64,000 nucleotides of DNA from Siphonodentalium dalli (taxonomy: Eukaryota > Mollusca > Scaphopoda > Gadilida > Siphonodentaliidae). Below the pieces are notes generated by a model that saw only the letters and a program-made list of their open reading frames with translations, did no database searches and was not told the origin of the DNA. A program made the translations under genes and the position numbers. This document shows positions 54,384-64,000 of the stretch, in pieces (the stretch's first letter is position 1; every line of letters starts with the position of its first letter). The stretch covers positions 50,443,899-50,507,898 of the forward strand of contig CP136067.1 in the NCBI GenBank assembly GCA_032622095.1. The letters are read 5' to 3'.

Positions 54384-55312
54384 TTTCATTAAATTAGACC
54401 CCTTTGAAATTCTAGAAGAAGGGTTAACTAAGATAAGTTTTCAGATAACGCAGATAGGGAAGCTATGCACTTTATTCCATCCATAACTGTACCCGGTAGC
54501 TGAATCTTGGCCGGATTAAAATATGCAAAAATATTATTGCACTTCGAGCAAGTTCGACCCCAGGTTTAGACACTACTGCCACTCTCATGAGCCAAATAAG
54601 CGTACCATACAATATTAATTTTGAGACAAAAATCCCCCTATACATTCCTTATTCTAGACCCTACATTTATGTATTTTCACCTAAACCTATCCTTCACTGC
54701 CAACATGTACAAGAATCCACAAGAATTAGACATGTACTGAGTACGATGTAATTTGATTGTATTAAATCTATGAACCCGGAACCCTAATTTTTATTTAAAT
54801 AATAGACACTTCCATTGGTAATCTACAATGATTGTCCCGCTAGTGTCTGAGAATGAGAAACAGGCATGTGTGATCATTCATGCACGAGACAGCAGCAAAT
54901 GGTCGCTTATTTGAAAACTGAAATCGATGAATGTAGGCCTACATCCTACCTTTCGTGCAGAGTGGAATCTTCCTTTGATAGAGGTATCATTTGGTCTCTA
55001 ACATTTATTGATGAAGGAGTTGACTACCGTAGGTCTAATTTAATGGTGTAAATATAATGAAATAACTTTTCAAACTCTTTATTCATTAGAGTTCGTTGGA
55101 AAAATATTGGATGGCATAGTATGTTGAGTTGTAGCATACACGGTGTAAACAGATGACAAACCGGAAGTCAAAGGTAACCTGGCACTATTTGCTGTTATGC
55201 AACGAATGTTCGTTGTGTATCACAATTTATAGAATGGGTTTATTGAATTGAATAAGTGTCGGATCATAATATACAATATATAATGGTTGATTAGTAATAG
55301 TACACTCACCCA
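54384..55312. other. no gene recognised upstream of the minisatellite
   Basis: AT-rich sequence 5' of the acyl-CoA reductase. A 61-codon plus-strand frame at 54866-55051 has no domain. The promoter and first non-coding exon of the reductase could lie here, but no element can be supported. Confidence 0.35.
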
Positions 55313-56311
55313 TAAATACGAGAACAGTGATCATGTGTTATCATATAATAAATACGAGAACAGTGATCATGTGTTATCATATAATAAATACCAGAACAGT
55401 GATCACGTGTTATCATATAATAAATACCAGAACAGTGATCATGTGTTATCATATAATAAATACCAGAACAGTGATCATGTGTTATCATATAATAAATACC
55501 AGAACAGTGATCATGTGTTATCATATAATAAATACCAGAACAGTGATCATGTGTTATCATATAATAAATACCAGAACAGTGATCATGTGTTATCATATAA
55601 TAAATACCAGAACAGTGATCATGTGTTATCATATAATAAATACCAGAACAGTGATCATGTGTTATCATATAATAAATACCAGAACAGTGATCATGTGTTA
55701 TCATATAATAAATACCAGAACATGTGTTATCATATAATAAATACCAGAACAGTGATCATGTGTTATCATATAATAAATACCAGAACAGTGATCATGTGTT
55801 ATCATATAATAAATACCAGAACATGTGTTATCATATAATAAATACCAGAACAGTGATCACGTGTTATCATATAATAAATACCAGAACAGTGATCATGTGT
55901 TATCATATAATAAATACCAGAACAGTGATCATGTGTTATCATATAATAAATACCAGAACAGTGATCATGTGTTATCATATAATAAATACCAGAACAGTGA
56001 TCATGTGTTATCATATAATAAATACCAGAACAGTGATCATGTGTTATCATATAATAAATACCAGAACAGTGATCATGTGTTATCATATAATAAATACCAG
56101 AACAGTGATCATGTGTTATCATATAATAAATACCAGAACAGTGATCATGTGTTATCATATAATAAATACCAGAACAGTGATCATGTGTTATCATATACTA
56201 AATACCAGAACAGTGATCATGTGTTATCATATAATAAATACCAGAACAGTGATCATGTGTTATCATATAATAAATACCAGAACAGTGATCATGTGTTATC
56301 ATATAATAAAT
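55313..56311. repeat. 36-bp minisatellite, about 28 units
   Basis: The unit (AATAAATACCAGAACAGTGA then TCATGTGTTATCATAT) is 36 bp. I estimate about 28 copies, two of which (near 55722 and 55823) are 29 bp, having lost 7 bases of GTGATCA. The first two units read ACGAGAAC instead of ACCAGAAC; a few carry CACGTG in place of CATGTG. Near identity between units suggests recent expansion. The array is open in frames on both strands because 36 is a multiple of 3. It ends 18 bases before the reductase ATG. It is not a CRISPR: there are no spacers. Confidence 0.95.
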
Positions 56312-56328
56312 TCAGGAACAACAGAAGC

Positions 56329-56538
56329 ATGTCAGCAGAAACCAGTCCGATGAGTGAAATCAGAGAATTCTACAATGGCCGTCATATATTCATGACTGGT
56401 GTCACTGGATTTCTTGGTAAATCAATCTTGGAAAAGATTCTGAGGTCATGCCCAGAAGTTGGGGGTATATATGTTCTAATCCGGAAAAAGAGAGGCCACA
56501 GTATGGAGCACCGGATGGAGCAGATGCTGCATAGCAAG
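56329..56538 (+). CDS. FAR-like: fatty acyl-CoA reductase, first coding exon
   Basis: An ATG at 56329 opens MSAETSPMSEIREFYNGRHI, FMTGVTGFLGKSILEKILRS, CPEVGGIYVLIRKKRG, ending at a donor AAG|GTACAT (56538/56539). GxTGFLGK is the NAD(P)H-binding Rossmann motif of the extended SDR family, and the FYxGxxIFxTGxTGFLGKxLxEKLLRSCPxVxxIYVLxRxKxG pattern is that of fatty acyl-CoA reductases (FAR1/FAR2 of animals). These reduce acyl-CoA to fatty alcohol for ether lipids and waxes, usually on peroxisomes. A possible acceptor TTCAG lies at 56315, so the ATG may be in exon 2 with a 5' non-coding exon upstream. The same frame is open leftward through the minisatellite for over 160 codons, but the ATG at 56329 fits the family start. 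Confidence 0.9.
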
Positions 56539-56598
56539 GTACATCGGGTTTGTTTCATGACCCATTCACTTCTACATACAGATTCTTTCATTCAGTTT

Positions 56599-56740
56599 TA
56601 ACCCATTTGTGATGGGAGCTCTGATGGTGCAGCATTAAAGATCATGTGCCAATGCTCTCTCACATGTATATGAGAATGCATGGGCACAGGGTTTTTGCAA
56701 AATATCAGGGAACCTCCAGTCATAGAAGTGGTAAAGGGTC
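56599..56740. mobile_element. piggyBac-like MITE in the first reductase intron
   Basis: It begins after TTAA with CCCATTTGTGATGGGAGCT and ends near CCTCCAGTCATAGAAGTGG followed by TAAAGGG. The core is a hairpin of GTGCCAATGC...CATATGAGAATGCATGGGCAC type. The architecture equals the 14627-15017 MITE, more diverged. A partial relative follows at 57527-57600. Confidence 0.6.
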
Positions 56741-57934
56741 TCAAGGTCTTTGAAGTGGGTTCATGCAAAATAACAAATTTTATAAAAGTCTTTAAAACAA
56801 CTATCATCAACATGTACATGTAACAATAGATAGACTGCGTTCCTATTTTCATTATTATTTACTCCAATAATGAGATTTCAAATATTGAAACCTTTGTTCT
56901 GTAAACTACTATTTCAGTGGCATTGCCGATCAAAGTCCCAGCAGATACCAAAGTTTAATCATTACTTTGCGGTAAACATTGGAAAATGTCAAAGCATTGA
57001 AACATATTCTGAAAATCATATTTAAATTGCATATTTTGTTTTGTTACTTGGTTATTTTCACATCGTGGTCAGATTACTCAAAGTATCCTTCCAAATATTA
57101 GTCATAGTATTTCCCGAATAGAACCGATTAAATGGGAACAGAACCATTTGATCAAGATAGAAATTAGAACCCACACAGTCTTTGACACAGACATAAACAT
57201 TTTTGGTTTTCATCATTGTTATGAATCGCACATGTTCTTTGAGACCATAGATTGTGAGGTGAGGGGAATGGAAAAATGAATCAAGTTATCACTTAGATGG
57301 CTCAAAATGTTAGTTTTACCTGTAAAAATTCCTTTAAAATGTATTATTAATTATTCCTGACACAACTAACTGGTATTTTCCACTATCCATAACAAATGCA
57401 GAGGCAAAGACAGTAATTTTAGCGGATTCTTCTCTGATTTTCATTACTGGCAGAAAACAGGTAGAGATACACCCTATGGGCTCCCTTTAAAACTCATTTA
57501 TAGGGATTTTCAGTTAACGTGTGTTAACCCTTTCATGACTGGGAGCTTCCTGAAATTTTGCGAAAACCCTGTGCTAATGCATTCTCTTATATATGCGAGT
57601 CTCCCAAGGCCATCTCCAGCACATTGCCTGAAGTGCAGTTTCTTATATGTATCGATATACAATATGGAAATCAGCATGTCCACTTAACTGTCAGTTGCGG
57701 GACGCAATTTTGTATTCCTTAATTTTTTGTTAAGGTTTTGGGAACTTAGGACAGAAGTGCACGACCATGGGAATCTGTGAGCCTATTTAAAATTCTAAGG
57801 CAACTGTAGAGTTACCGGTAACATTATAAACAATGAACGTCTGTTTTCTGGACAATGTTGTGTTATGATATTTTTTCAGGTTGTTCCTATAAAATATTTA
57901 TTAATTTAATTGTGTTCAATTTATTGCCTTTTAG
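56741..57934. other. reductase intron 1 (rest)
   Basis: AT-rich intron sequence running to the acceptor TTGCCTTTTAG at 57924-57934. At 57527-57600 TTAACCCTTTCATGACTGG followed by GTGCTAATGCATTCTCTTA marks another end of the TTAA-type MITE family. Confidence 0.6.
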
Positions 57935-58110
57935 GTGTTTGATAATTTGAGGAATGAGTTCCCAGATTTCCGGTCCAAGGTGTTCCCTATTAACGGAGAT
58001 ATGCTACACGATAAGCTGGGTCTGAATGACGCGACCATCCATACTCTGAGTAGTCAGGTCTCCATAGTATTCCATGCAGCTGCTACTGTTAAATTCGATG
58101 AGGAATTAAA
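57935..58110 (+). CDS. FAR-like: fatty acyl-CoA reductase, second coding exon
   Basis: An acceptor CTTTTAG is followed by 176 bases and a donor GTGAGT at 58111. In phase with exon 1 it reads VFDNLRNEFPDFRSKVFPIN, GDMLHDKLGLNDATIHTLSS and QVSIVFHAAATVKFDEELK. The (V)xxxINGDxxxxxLGLxxxD and VxIVFHxAATVxFDExL(K/R) motifs are the SDR beta-4/beta-5 strands conserved in acyl-CoA reductases. The exon ends in phase 2. The next exon (expected to start near the VNxxGTRxxxxLCxxM segment) was not found before the window end, so this intron exceeds 5.8 kb and contains the palindrome at 60.3-64 kb. Confidence 0.9.
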
Positions 58111-59420
58111 GTGAGTAGAGCTCATTTTAAGAGTAAATATTAACACCACATATAGATGAGACACTGACTCTGTGAGTACAATTTATCGAAAATTCTAATC
58201 ATTGCAGAAACTACAATGTTTTAAGTACGCACAGTTGTAATTATTTACTACTTAATTTGGGATGGATTGTTCCCTGATAAACGAGTGCAGTGTATAAAGT
58301 TTTAGGATTCACCTTGGGTTGCATGGTTTGTTTTTGGTTAATCCATTGTTCGGTCATGCAGAGAAAAAATAGTTAAACCAAATGTTTGAGTCAAGTCCCT
58401 CTAGAGAACGTCAGCAACGCTTATGAATAACTATCACATAAAAATGCTCTTGGGCGAATTTTTGTGGTCAGCATTGTCTCCTAGCAACTCGTTCAAAGTG
58501 TATTCTACAATACTACCAATAATGAGCGCCTTCTAGAATGTTTGAATGTTTAAATAATTGATGATGTCCATGCATTACAACTAGCTATTGCACAGGTGAG
58601 AATATTCCCATTCATCGTTTGCATGACGTTTACCTGTACCTCAAAGCAGCAATGATTTCACCAATGAGCAGGTCTTTAGATTGGTCTAATTTGTGCGCAT
58701 CAGGATGAACCATAAATTGTCCAGGTAGCAGAAAATTTTGAAATATGAGCCAAAAAACTTGAAATCCTTACAATAAATTTCCGAGAATGATTGATTCCAA
58801 GATAATAATCCATTGATAAAAATGGGATGTTATTGTAGCGTTTCTCAGTAATATATAAACATGACTATGTAATGACAGAAAGTGCATTTTCATGTCTATT
58901 TTGGGCACATTTCTGTATTTTTGGCACAGCGTTTTTAAAACTACCTGAAGTTGGGGGAATATAAAGGCCTGCAATCAGAGTCTGTGCATAATTATATTTA
59001 TAAGAAAACTAGCTAAAACAGGCTCCATTTGGGAGCCTTTATTCAGCATCGTAGGGGCCTGCGGCCCCTGCACACATTTGGACCTAAATATTCGCATAGG
59101 TTCATATTCAACTTATTGCTTCTGATATAAGCCAAGCTCCTGGTGGACTTATACCCGTTATAAAGAGCGTACATCTGGTCTGCAAATAGGTTCATATTGA
59201 ACCTATGAACCTAAATATTCACATTGAACCTAAATATTCACATATTTATTTGATTCTGAAATAGGCCCATAGTGAGCTTATTTTAATTTGTGTTTTTTTA
59301 ATTTATTGAATTAAATTTTTTTAAATCCAAATTTTGAAAAACAAATCCGAGTATTATGTTGAAATCACAGCTGATCACAATAGAAATTCTGTTGGTAAAC
59401 TTTTTGATCGCTTTTGAAAA
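58111..59420. other. reductase intron with dispersed repeat copies
   Basis: Positions 58285-58430 are the partner of 6570-6725. At 59080-59275 GGTTCATATT(G/C)AAC and CCTAAATATTC phrases repeat several times. No exon was recognised. Confidence 0.5.
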
Positions 59421-59423
59421 TTA

Positions 59424-59522
59424 AATGCAGAATGAGGTCCCCCAGATGGTGAAGTTAGTGATGCTAGCTCGCCATGCGGGATAGCGTCACTAAATTCGCC
59501 TTCTAGGGACCTCATTCTGAAA
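59424..59522. mobile_element. single palindromic unit of the 895-1350 MITE
   Basis: The unit is bounded by GCAGAATGAGGTC and GACCTCATTCTG, with inner GTTAGTGATGCTAGC and GATAGCGTCACTAAATTC. It matches the inner palindromes at about 923-1010 and 1234-1319, showing that the 90-bp unit also occurs alone. Confidence 0.75.
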
Positions 59523-59569
59523 ATGTCAGAAACACTAAATTCAGTACTTAATTTATCCTACTATAGTGG

Positions 59570-60345
59570 GGGGCCTTCGGGACAAAAAAAAATAGTTTTG
59601 TGCATTTTTTGTTAAAAGCATGAAACTTCACACATATGTAGGCTAAGGTGTTGTGATCAAAATAAGAGTTGGACCCCAGCCAGAAAATGACCCAGTTCTG
59701 AGTTATGACGTCATCATCTCGTAGAGAGCGTTTAGTGATCCGAGATTCCACTTACTAATTTCAATCTCTTGTGGGCAGATGGATATTAACTGATGGGAGG
59801 CAATGATGAATGTATTCTATCCAGGAGATGTCTGTCTTTCATTTAAGACGACTGATGGCCATAAAAATCCAAGATAGCTGCCAAAATGAGGACCATAATG
59901 ACTGCCAAAATTGAAAAAATCTATGATTTTTTGCGAAATATTGAAAATCTTCTAATTTTTTTATGAGATTGCTTAGCATATTGGAGATAATTTACTGTCT
60001 ATCATAAGAACAATCATATAAGAACAATTTGGAGCCATATGTAAGAAATAAGAGTTGGAAAGAGCTGTACATTTGAAGATGGAATCAACAGGTATGAAAA
60101 TTGACATATTTCATTAATAATTCTCGATGATGACTTTTGCATCCACTCAGTAATTTCAATCTCTTGTGAACAGGTGAATATAAACACATGATCAGTAATA
60201 ATTGATACATTCTATCCAGGGAATATGTATCTTTGATTTAAGATGATTATTGGCCAAAAATAAACAAAATGCCTGCCAATTGCAAAATGGCTGACATATT
60301 GGAAAAAAATTAAGGATTTTTTTTGCGATTTATATATTTTTTCTC
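59570..60345. repeat. diverged direct repeat of about 410 bp
   Basis: AATTTCAATCTCTTGTG(G/A)(G/A)CAG occurs at 59757 and 60151. Both are followed by ACATTCTATCCAGG(G)-like, ATTTAAGA(C/T)GA and a GGCCA(T)AAA...AAA(T)GCCTGCC/AGCTGCC block. The right-hand unit is also the outer start of the 60.3-64 kb palindrome: its last 50 bases recur, inverted, at 63950-64000. Confidence 0.65.
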
Positions 60346-60359
60346 TCTAAATGTTCTCA

Positions 60360-61870
60360 GTTTATGAAGCAGATTGTCACTTTCTGATCAGTAGTCAACA
60401 GTTACACTTACACAATGGACAGCACTGGAGTCCAGCCTTCAAACAAGAACATAACTTCGTTTTGCAGACTTTGGTGCAGCCGCATCTGATAAGCTCACGG
60501 AGAGCAAGGTTAACGGGTGGAAGTTCTCCCCAAAAGGGCATTCATACGCCATCTATTTTCTGCAATCCACATAAGTCAGGCGAAGGTAGTTCCACGTATT
60601 TAGAGAACACCTGCGATAAACAACATGCATATCGTGAAGCACGTCTCGTATGTTGGACAAGTGAATCCCTTGTCGGTGGAATCCGTTCCACGGGACGAAT
60701 ATGTTTGCAGAATAGTTCTCTCCTGGCCCCGTTGACAGTAAGTTGGTCGCTCACTCTGATACACCAATACAACGAAACGCTCCAAAGTCGGCATGCATAT
60801 CTCAATATCTCCATTTACATCATGTCAACTGGGTGAATATGTCAGAAATTTCTGGAAAATTCGACCAGGTTGTAATTGCCTTTTTTCCAACAGTAGAAAA
60901 GAATGACGTAAAGTCACTTCCCGTGAACGAATGGAACATCAGTATGACCATCGAACGCACATATCCCAAGGTGCAGGCTATGGTGTTAATATCAATAAAT
61001 TTAAAATCATTTCCGGTCCCGAATGCAATGGTTATTTTCATATCTATAACTTTTGTTACAAAACATAGATAGCGATCACGATGATGTCAGTGTCAACTGT
61101 TCTGATTAAAATAGAGTTAAGTCCATCATCCAAACTATGATATGCATGGAGAAAGATGCGCGTATCTGCCTTTTCGTGGTTGGTCATTTCCAGCTTTGTT
61201 GATCATTTTGCGGATAGCAAAGGACGGACTTGTTGCAAGTGACAATGATTGATGTGTTTTCTGGTCGTAGTGTATTATGCACGGTGGTAGCTATGAACTA
61301 AAATAGTTCGCGTTTGTTGTTGTCGCTCCGCAGAAAGGATGACCACGTTTTGCCTGTGGGAGCTATGCTCTCTTCTCTTACCTGTTGTTCTATTCCCGCC
61401 CCGCGACACAAGACCTTGTACACTGCTTCAGCGAATCCGGGAGATAGATATAAAAAATTATATCATTCCTTTCAGAACCCTTGGCAAAGTTTTGTACATA
61501 TGGAATAAATTTCTCCTTGACATAGCCGGCAAAGTCATTCGAGGAGAAGGCTTCAATATGTTAACCAGCACCGCCCATCAAAGAGTACTGTGGTTATACC
61601 AGGTGGTTTTAAACATCGGGATTCTTCGTCTAAAAGGCATTTGCTAATAAGATCCGACTTGTGACCTTGCCGCAGAACATCACCTGTTGACATCGATGGT
61701 TGATTCTGCTGGTTCTCGTGTTCAAAGAACTCGTCCAGTTGAAAAGACCTGGTCTCACTAGCAATAAACAGTCTTGAGAATAGTTCACAATTATCCTTTA
61801 AATTCATCAACCGATTTCCCTTTGTCTTGACTTTGTTTTGACTCGTACTAAAGATCATGAACTTATTCTT
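60360..61870 (-). pseudogene. CxC-tailed invertebrate repeat family protein, minus-strand copy
   Basis: Reading leftwards, the blocks are: GNRLMNLKDNCELFSRLFIA, FQLDEFFEHENQ, LLDEESRCLKPPGITTVLFD (about 61860-61570); PDSLKQ-like and PTGKTW remnants; ILIRTVDTDIIVIAIY; ITIAFGTGNDFKFIDINTIA, LMFHSFTGSDFTSFFSTVGK, KAITTWSNFPEIS (about 61040-60850); LRYACRLWSVSLYWCI; PPTRDSLVQHTRRASRYACC; and a tail RELIRCGCTKVCKTKLCSC and LKAGLQC. The (H)xFTGxDxxSFF, PPTxxxLxQHxxRA and CxC tail order defines a multicopy family I know from cnidarian and mollusc genomes without an assigned function; it behaves like a transposon passenger. Several frame breaks, including a stop after GRCWLTY, show that it is dead. 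Confidence 0.65.
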
Positions 61871-61884
61871 TACAATTTTCTCAG

Positions 61885-62840
61885 GGATGATTCCAAAACG
61901 ACAGCAATGATGCGGCATACTATAGTGATAACTCAGCGAAACACAGAACATTTGAAGCCGGTCAGATACCTGTGTTGACACTCGACCAACCACTATATAC
62001 TCTAGCGAAGAAAATCCAATGGAACCATCCTTACCAATTCGGTGAAGACAAAATGGTTGTGATGATGGGTGGACTTCACATTGAAATGGCTACACAAGAC
62101 GCACTTGGAGACTTTTTATGTGGAAGTGGCTGGACTTTTAGATGAAGAATCCCGATGTTTTAAACCACCTGGTATAACCACAGTACTCTTTGATGGGCGG
62201 TGCTGGTTAACATATTGAAGCCTTCTCCTCGAATGACTTGTCGGCTATGTCAAGGAGAAATTGATTCCATATGTACAAAACTTTGCCAAGGGTGCTGAAA
62301 GGATCGATATAATTTTTTATATCTATCTCCCGGATTCGCTGAAGCAGTGTACAAGGTCTGGTCGCGGGGCAGGAATAGCACGACAGGTAAGAGAAGAGAG
62401 CATAGCTCCCACAGGCAAAACGTGGTCATCCTTCCTGCGGAGTGACAGCAACAAACGCGACCTATTTTCGTTCATAGCTACCACCGTGCATAATACACTA
62501 CGACCAGAAAACACATCAATCATTGTCACTTGCAACGCGTCCGTCCTTTGCTATCCACAATAGGATTCCACAAAGCTGGAAAAGACCAACCACGAAGAAG
62601 CAGATACTCGCATCTTTCTCCATGCATATGATAGTTTTTGGCTGATGACAGAACAGTTGACACTGACATCATCGTGATCGCTATCTATGCTGTAACAAAA
62701 GTTATAGATATGAAAATAACCATTGCATTCAGGACCGGAAATGATTTTAAATTTATTGATATTAACACCATAGCCAGCACATTGGGATATGTGCGTTCGA
62801 TGGCCATACTGATGTTCCATTCGCGTAGCAAGCATACTAA
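61885..62840 (+). pseudogene. CxC-tailed family protein, plus-strand copy, 5' part
   Basis: The plus strand reads AYYSDNSAKHRTFEAGQIPV, LTLDQPLYTLAKKIQWNHPY, QFGEDKMVVMMGGLHIEMAT and QDALGDFLCGSGWT (about 61908-62135). It then jumps to LLDEESRCFKPPGITTVLFD and, after the same stop seen in the minus copy, to LIPYVQNFAKGAERIDIIF, PDSLKQCTRSGRGAGIARQV, TGKTWSSFLRSDSNKRDLF, TVDTDIIVIAIYAV and TGNDFKFIDINTIASTLGYV. The order agrees with the family. The piece between SGW and LLDEES is deleted relative to the minus copy's content. The reading is lost at about 62830. Confidence 0.65.
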
Positions 62841-63590
62841 ATTTTGTATGTGAAAAAAGGATTTTTATGGAATCTGAGCAATTTTTTTCCGAACGCAACA
62901 TTTTGAAATTGTCAAAGTACATATGAGAGATATTTTCTTACCGACTCTGAGCTCTGAAACAACTGTGTTTGGGCTTCAAATTGCATATCTGTTTCAATAC
63001 CTTAGCATAGGCATGTTGCTAGAATATTGACTCAACCGAAACATGACCATGTCGGGGTAGAGTGGTACATGTGGCTTGGTGTACATTGGGACGGTTAGTT
63101 ACAGTAATGTAGAGTTGAGTAGATCTTTGGAAAATACCATTCCTGGTGGATTTTATCTTCTACATGTAGACACCCAACAGAACGTTTTTTAATTAGTTTG
63201 TCAGATTAGAATTGGGCCCTGTGGATTGAAACTGTGTCCCACTCCTCCCCGATTACGTGGAAGTATCAATAAAGCCTTGTGTTTCAACTATATAAATGTG
63301 TGTTATCACAGAACAAATTTCCCTATTTGAATGAATAACTGTTTCAGTTGTTGTTATGGGGTATGTTATTGAATTCCCATGGGTGACCCACTGTACCCCA
63401 TGACCCGGGGAAGTGTGGGACATTTGGGTACCTTATTAAAAGTTGCCAGCAAGGGAAATATATCAAGTTGGCAATGGTATACACAGTCCTATTAGTTGCG
63501 GTAGTCAACTATGTATAAAACGTACAAAAATACAACACTTGGATATGTGGCACAAATTGAGTTGTGAGCCTTGGAAGAAAAAATGTCCCA
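62841..63590. other. insertion in the right palindrome arm; no gene
   Basis: This 750-bp segment has no counterpart in the left arm (60700-60860 region). It contains CCCATGACCCGGGGAAGTGTGGGAC and related phrases and no coding signal. It may be a transposon fragment or ancestral sequence lost from the left arm. Confidence 0.45.
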
Positions 63591-63960
63591 CTCCACCCCA
63601 GTCGTCCTGTGGATGGGATTCCACCGACAAGGGATTCACTTGTCCAACATACGAGACGTGCTTCACGATATGCAAGTTGTTTATCGCAGGTGTTCTCTAA
63701 ATACGTGGAACTACCTTCGCCTGACTTATGTGGATTGCAGAAAATAGATGGCATATGGATGCCCTTTTGGTGAGAACTTCCACCAGTTAACCTTGCTCTC
63801 CGTGAGCTTATCAGATGCGGCTGCACCAAAGTCTGCAAAAAGAAGTTATGTTCTTGTTTGAAGGCTGGACTCCAGTGCTGTCCATTGTGCAAGTGTAACT
63901 GTTGACTACTGATCAGAAAGTGACAATATGCTTCATACACTGAGAACATTTAGAGAGAAA
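63591..63960 (+). pseudogene. CxC-tailed family protein, plus-strand copy, 3' part
   Basis: The plus strand encodes GIPPTRDSLVQHTRRASRYA, SCLSQVFSKYVELPSPDLCG, LQKIDGIWMPFW, a stop, then ELPPVNLALRELIRCGCTKV and C. It is the inverted counterpart of 60360-60690 with few differences. It should follow directly on the 61885-62840 part; about 180 codons of the family are missing between them and foreign sequence lies there instead. Confidence 0.65.
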
Positions 63961-64000
63961 AAAATCCTTAATTTTGTTTCAATATGTCAGCCATTTTGTT

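Larger units (their letters stand above)
60285..64000. repeat. large imperfect palindrome
   Basis: Left-arm pieces 60285-60690, about 60985-61075 and 61190-61650 are reverse complements of 63600-64000, about 62690-62790 and 62160-62580. The centre is at about 61.9 kb. The right arm carries the 62841-63590 insertion and lacks the 60700-60980 piece. The outer AAAAAATTAAGG/CCTTAATTTT sequence shows that the right arm continues past the window end. Confidence 0.8.

Noticed and set aside
54148-54486. 112-residue plus-strand ORF
   Set aside because: It runs through the hairpin MITE at 54179-54381.
55287-55838. 183-residue ORF made of repeats, and the antisense repeat ORFs
   Set aside because: They are open only because a 36-bp unit lacks stops; the frame is broken by 29-bp units and there is no independent coding evidence.
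55313-56311. CRISPR-like array
   Set aside because: Units are contiguous with no unique spacers and the genome is clearly animal; it is a minisatellite.
60351-60836. 161-residue plus-strand ORF (and its mirror at 63509-63949)
   Set aside because: Shadow frames of the CxC-family coding, which reads in the opposite direction with recognisable motifs.
1-64000. tRNA, rRNA or other structured RNA genes
   Set aside because: I looked for a B-box-like GGTTCGAATCC and tRNA-like folds and found none that I could support.

Overview
This is a gene-poor, repeat-dense, AT-rich window of an animal nuclear genome. It has split genes with GT-AG introns, long introns, polyadenylation-like AT tracts and almost every class of eukaryotic transposon. 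The repeat styles suggest a marine invertebrate, most likely a mollusc or another lophotrochozoan: CATGTACATGTA palindromes, tandem units built on 'AAATCCAAGATGGCTG', a single-ORF LINE with a PHD finger and a 2A-like NPGP motif, FLYWCH-MULE elements and a CxC-tailed multicopy family. This is inference; no species marker is present.

Host genes. Two exons on the minus strand (2428-2532 and 3802-3887) splice in phase to give the start of a kinesin-2 motor domain of KIF3B type; the rest of that gene lies left of the window. Two exons on the plus strand (56329-56538 and 57935-58110) give the N-terminal Rossmann part of a fatty acyl-CoA reductase, which continues to the right. Its start codon lies about 20 bases after a minisatellite of about 28 units of 36 bp. 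A short minus-strand first exon at 43697-43800 carries a Walker A motif of a PIF1-like helicase. A weaker group of minus-strand exon candidates lies at 30.2-33.4 kb, and a duplicated promoter-like block with NRF-1 palindromes lies at 27.2-27.9 kb.

Mobile elements by region. 0-5 kb: tandem repeats, a foldback MITE, a perfect hairpin and a mariner-like MITE inside kinesin introns. 7.6-14 kb: satellite-like repeats around a dead CR1/L2-type LINE on the minus strand, cut by two PIF/Harbinger-like elements whose 3-bp duplications can be read off exactly. 14.6-27.2 kb: piggyBac-like and PIF-like MITEs, an hAT-like 1.5-kb element with an 8-bp duplication, a frameshifted hAT transposase flanked by long inverted repeats, and a 1.2-kb element with terminal inverted repeats of about 260 bp. 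32-37 kb: two foldback elements whose inverted ends are minisatellites. 37.2-40.95 kb: a nearly complete LINE with an open frame and target-site duplication. 45.2-50.8 kb: a 5.6-kb Mutator-like element with minisatellite ends and an 8-bp duplication. It contains pieces of a FLYWCH/MULE transposase and three diverged copies of one unknown basic ORF. 60.3-64 kb: a large imperfect palindrome made of two opposed, decayed copies of a widespread invertebrate protein family with a cysteine-rich tail; the right arm runs off the window.

The most unusual items are the MULE with the triplicated accessory ORF, the repeated use of minisatellites as inverted termini, the LINE with an NPGP motif but no in-frame AUG, and the minisatellite abutting the reductase start codon. 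All calls come from reading sequence by eye; no database search was possible.
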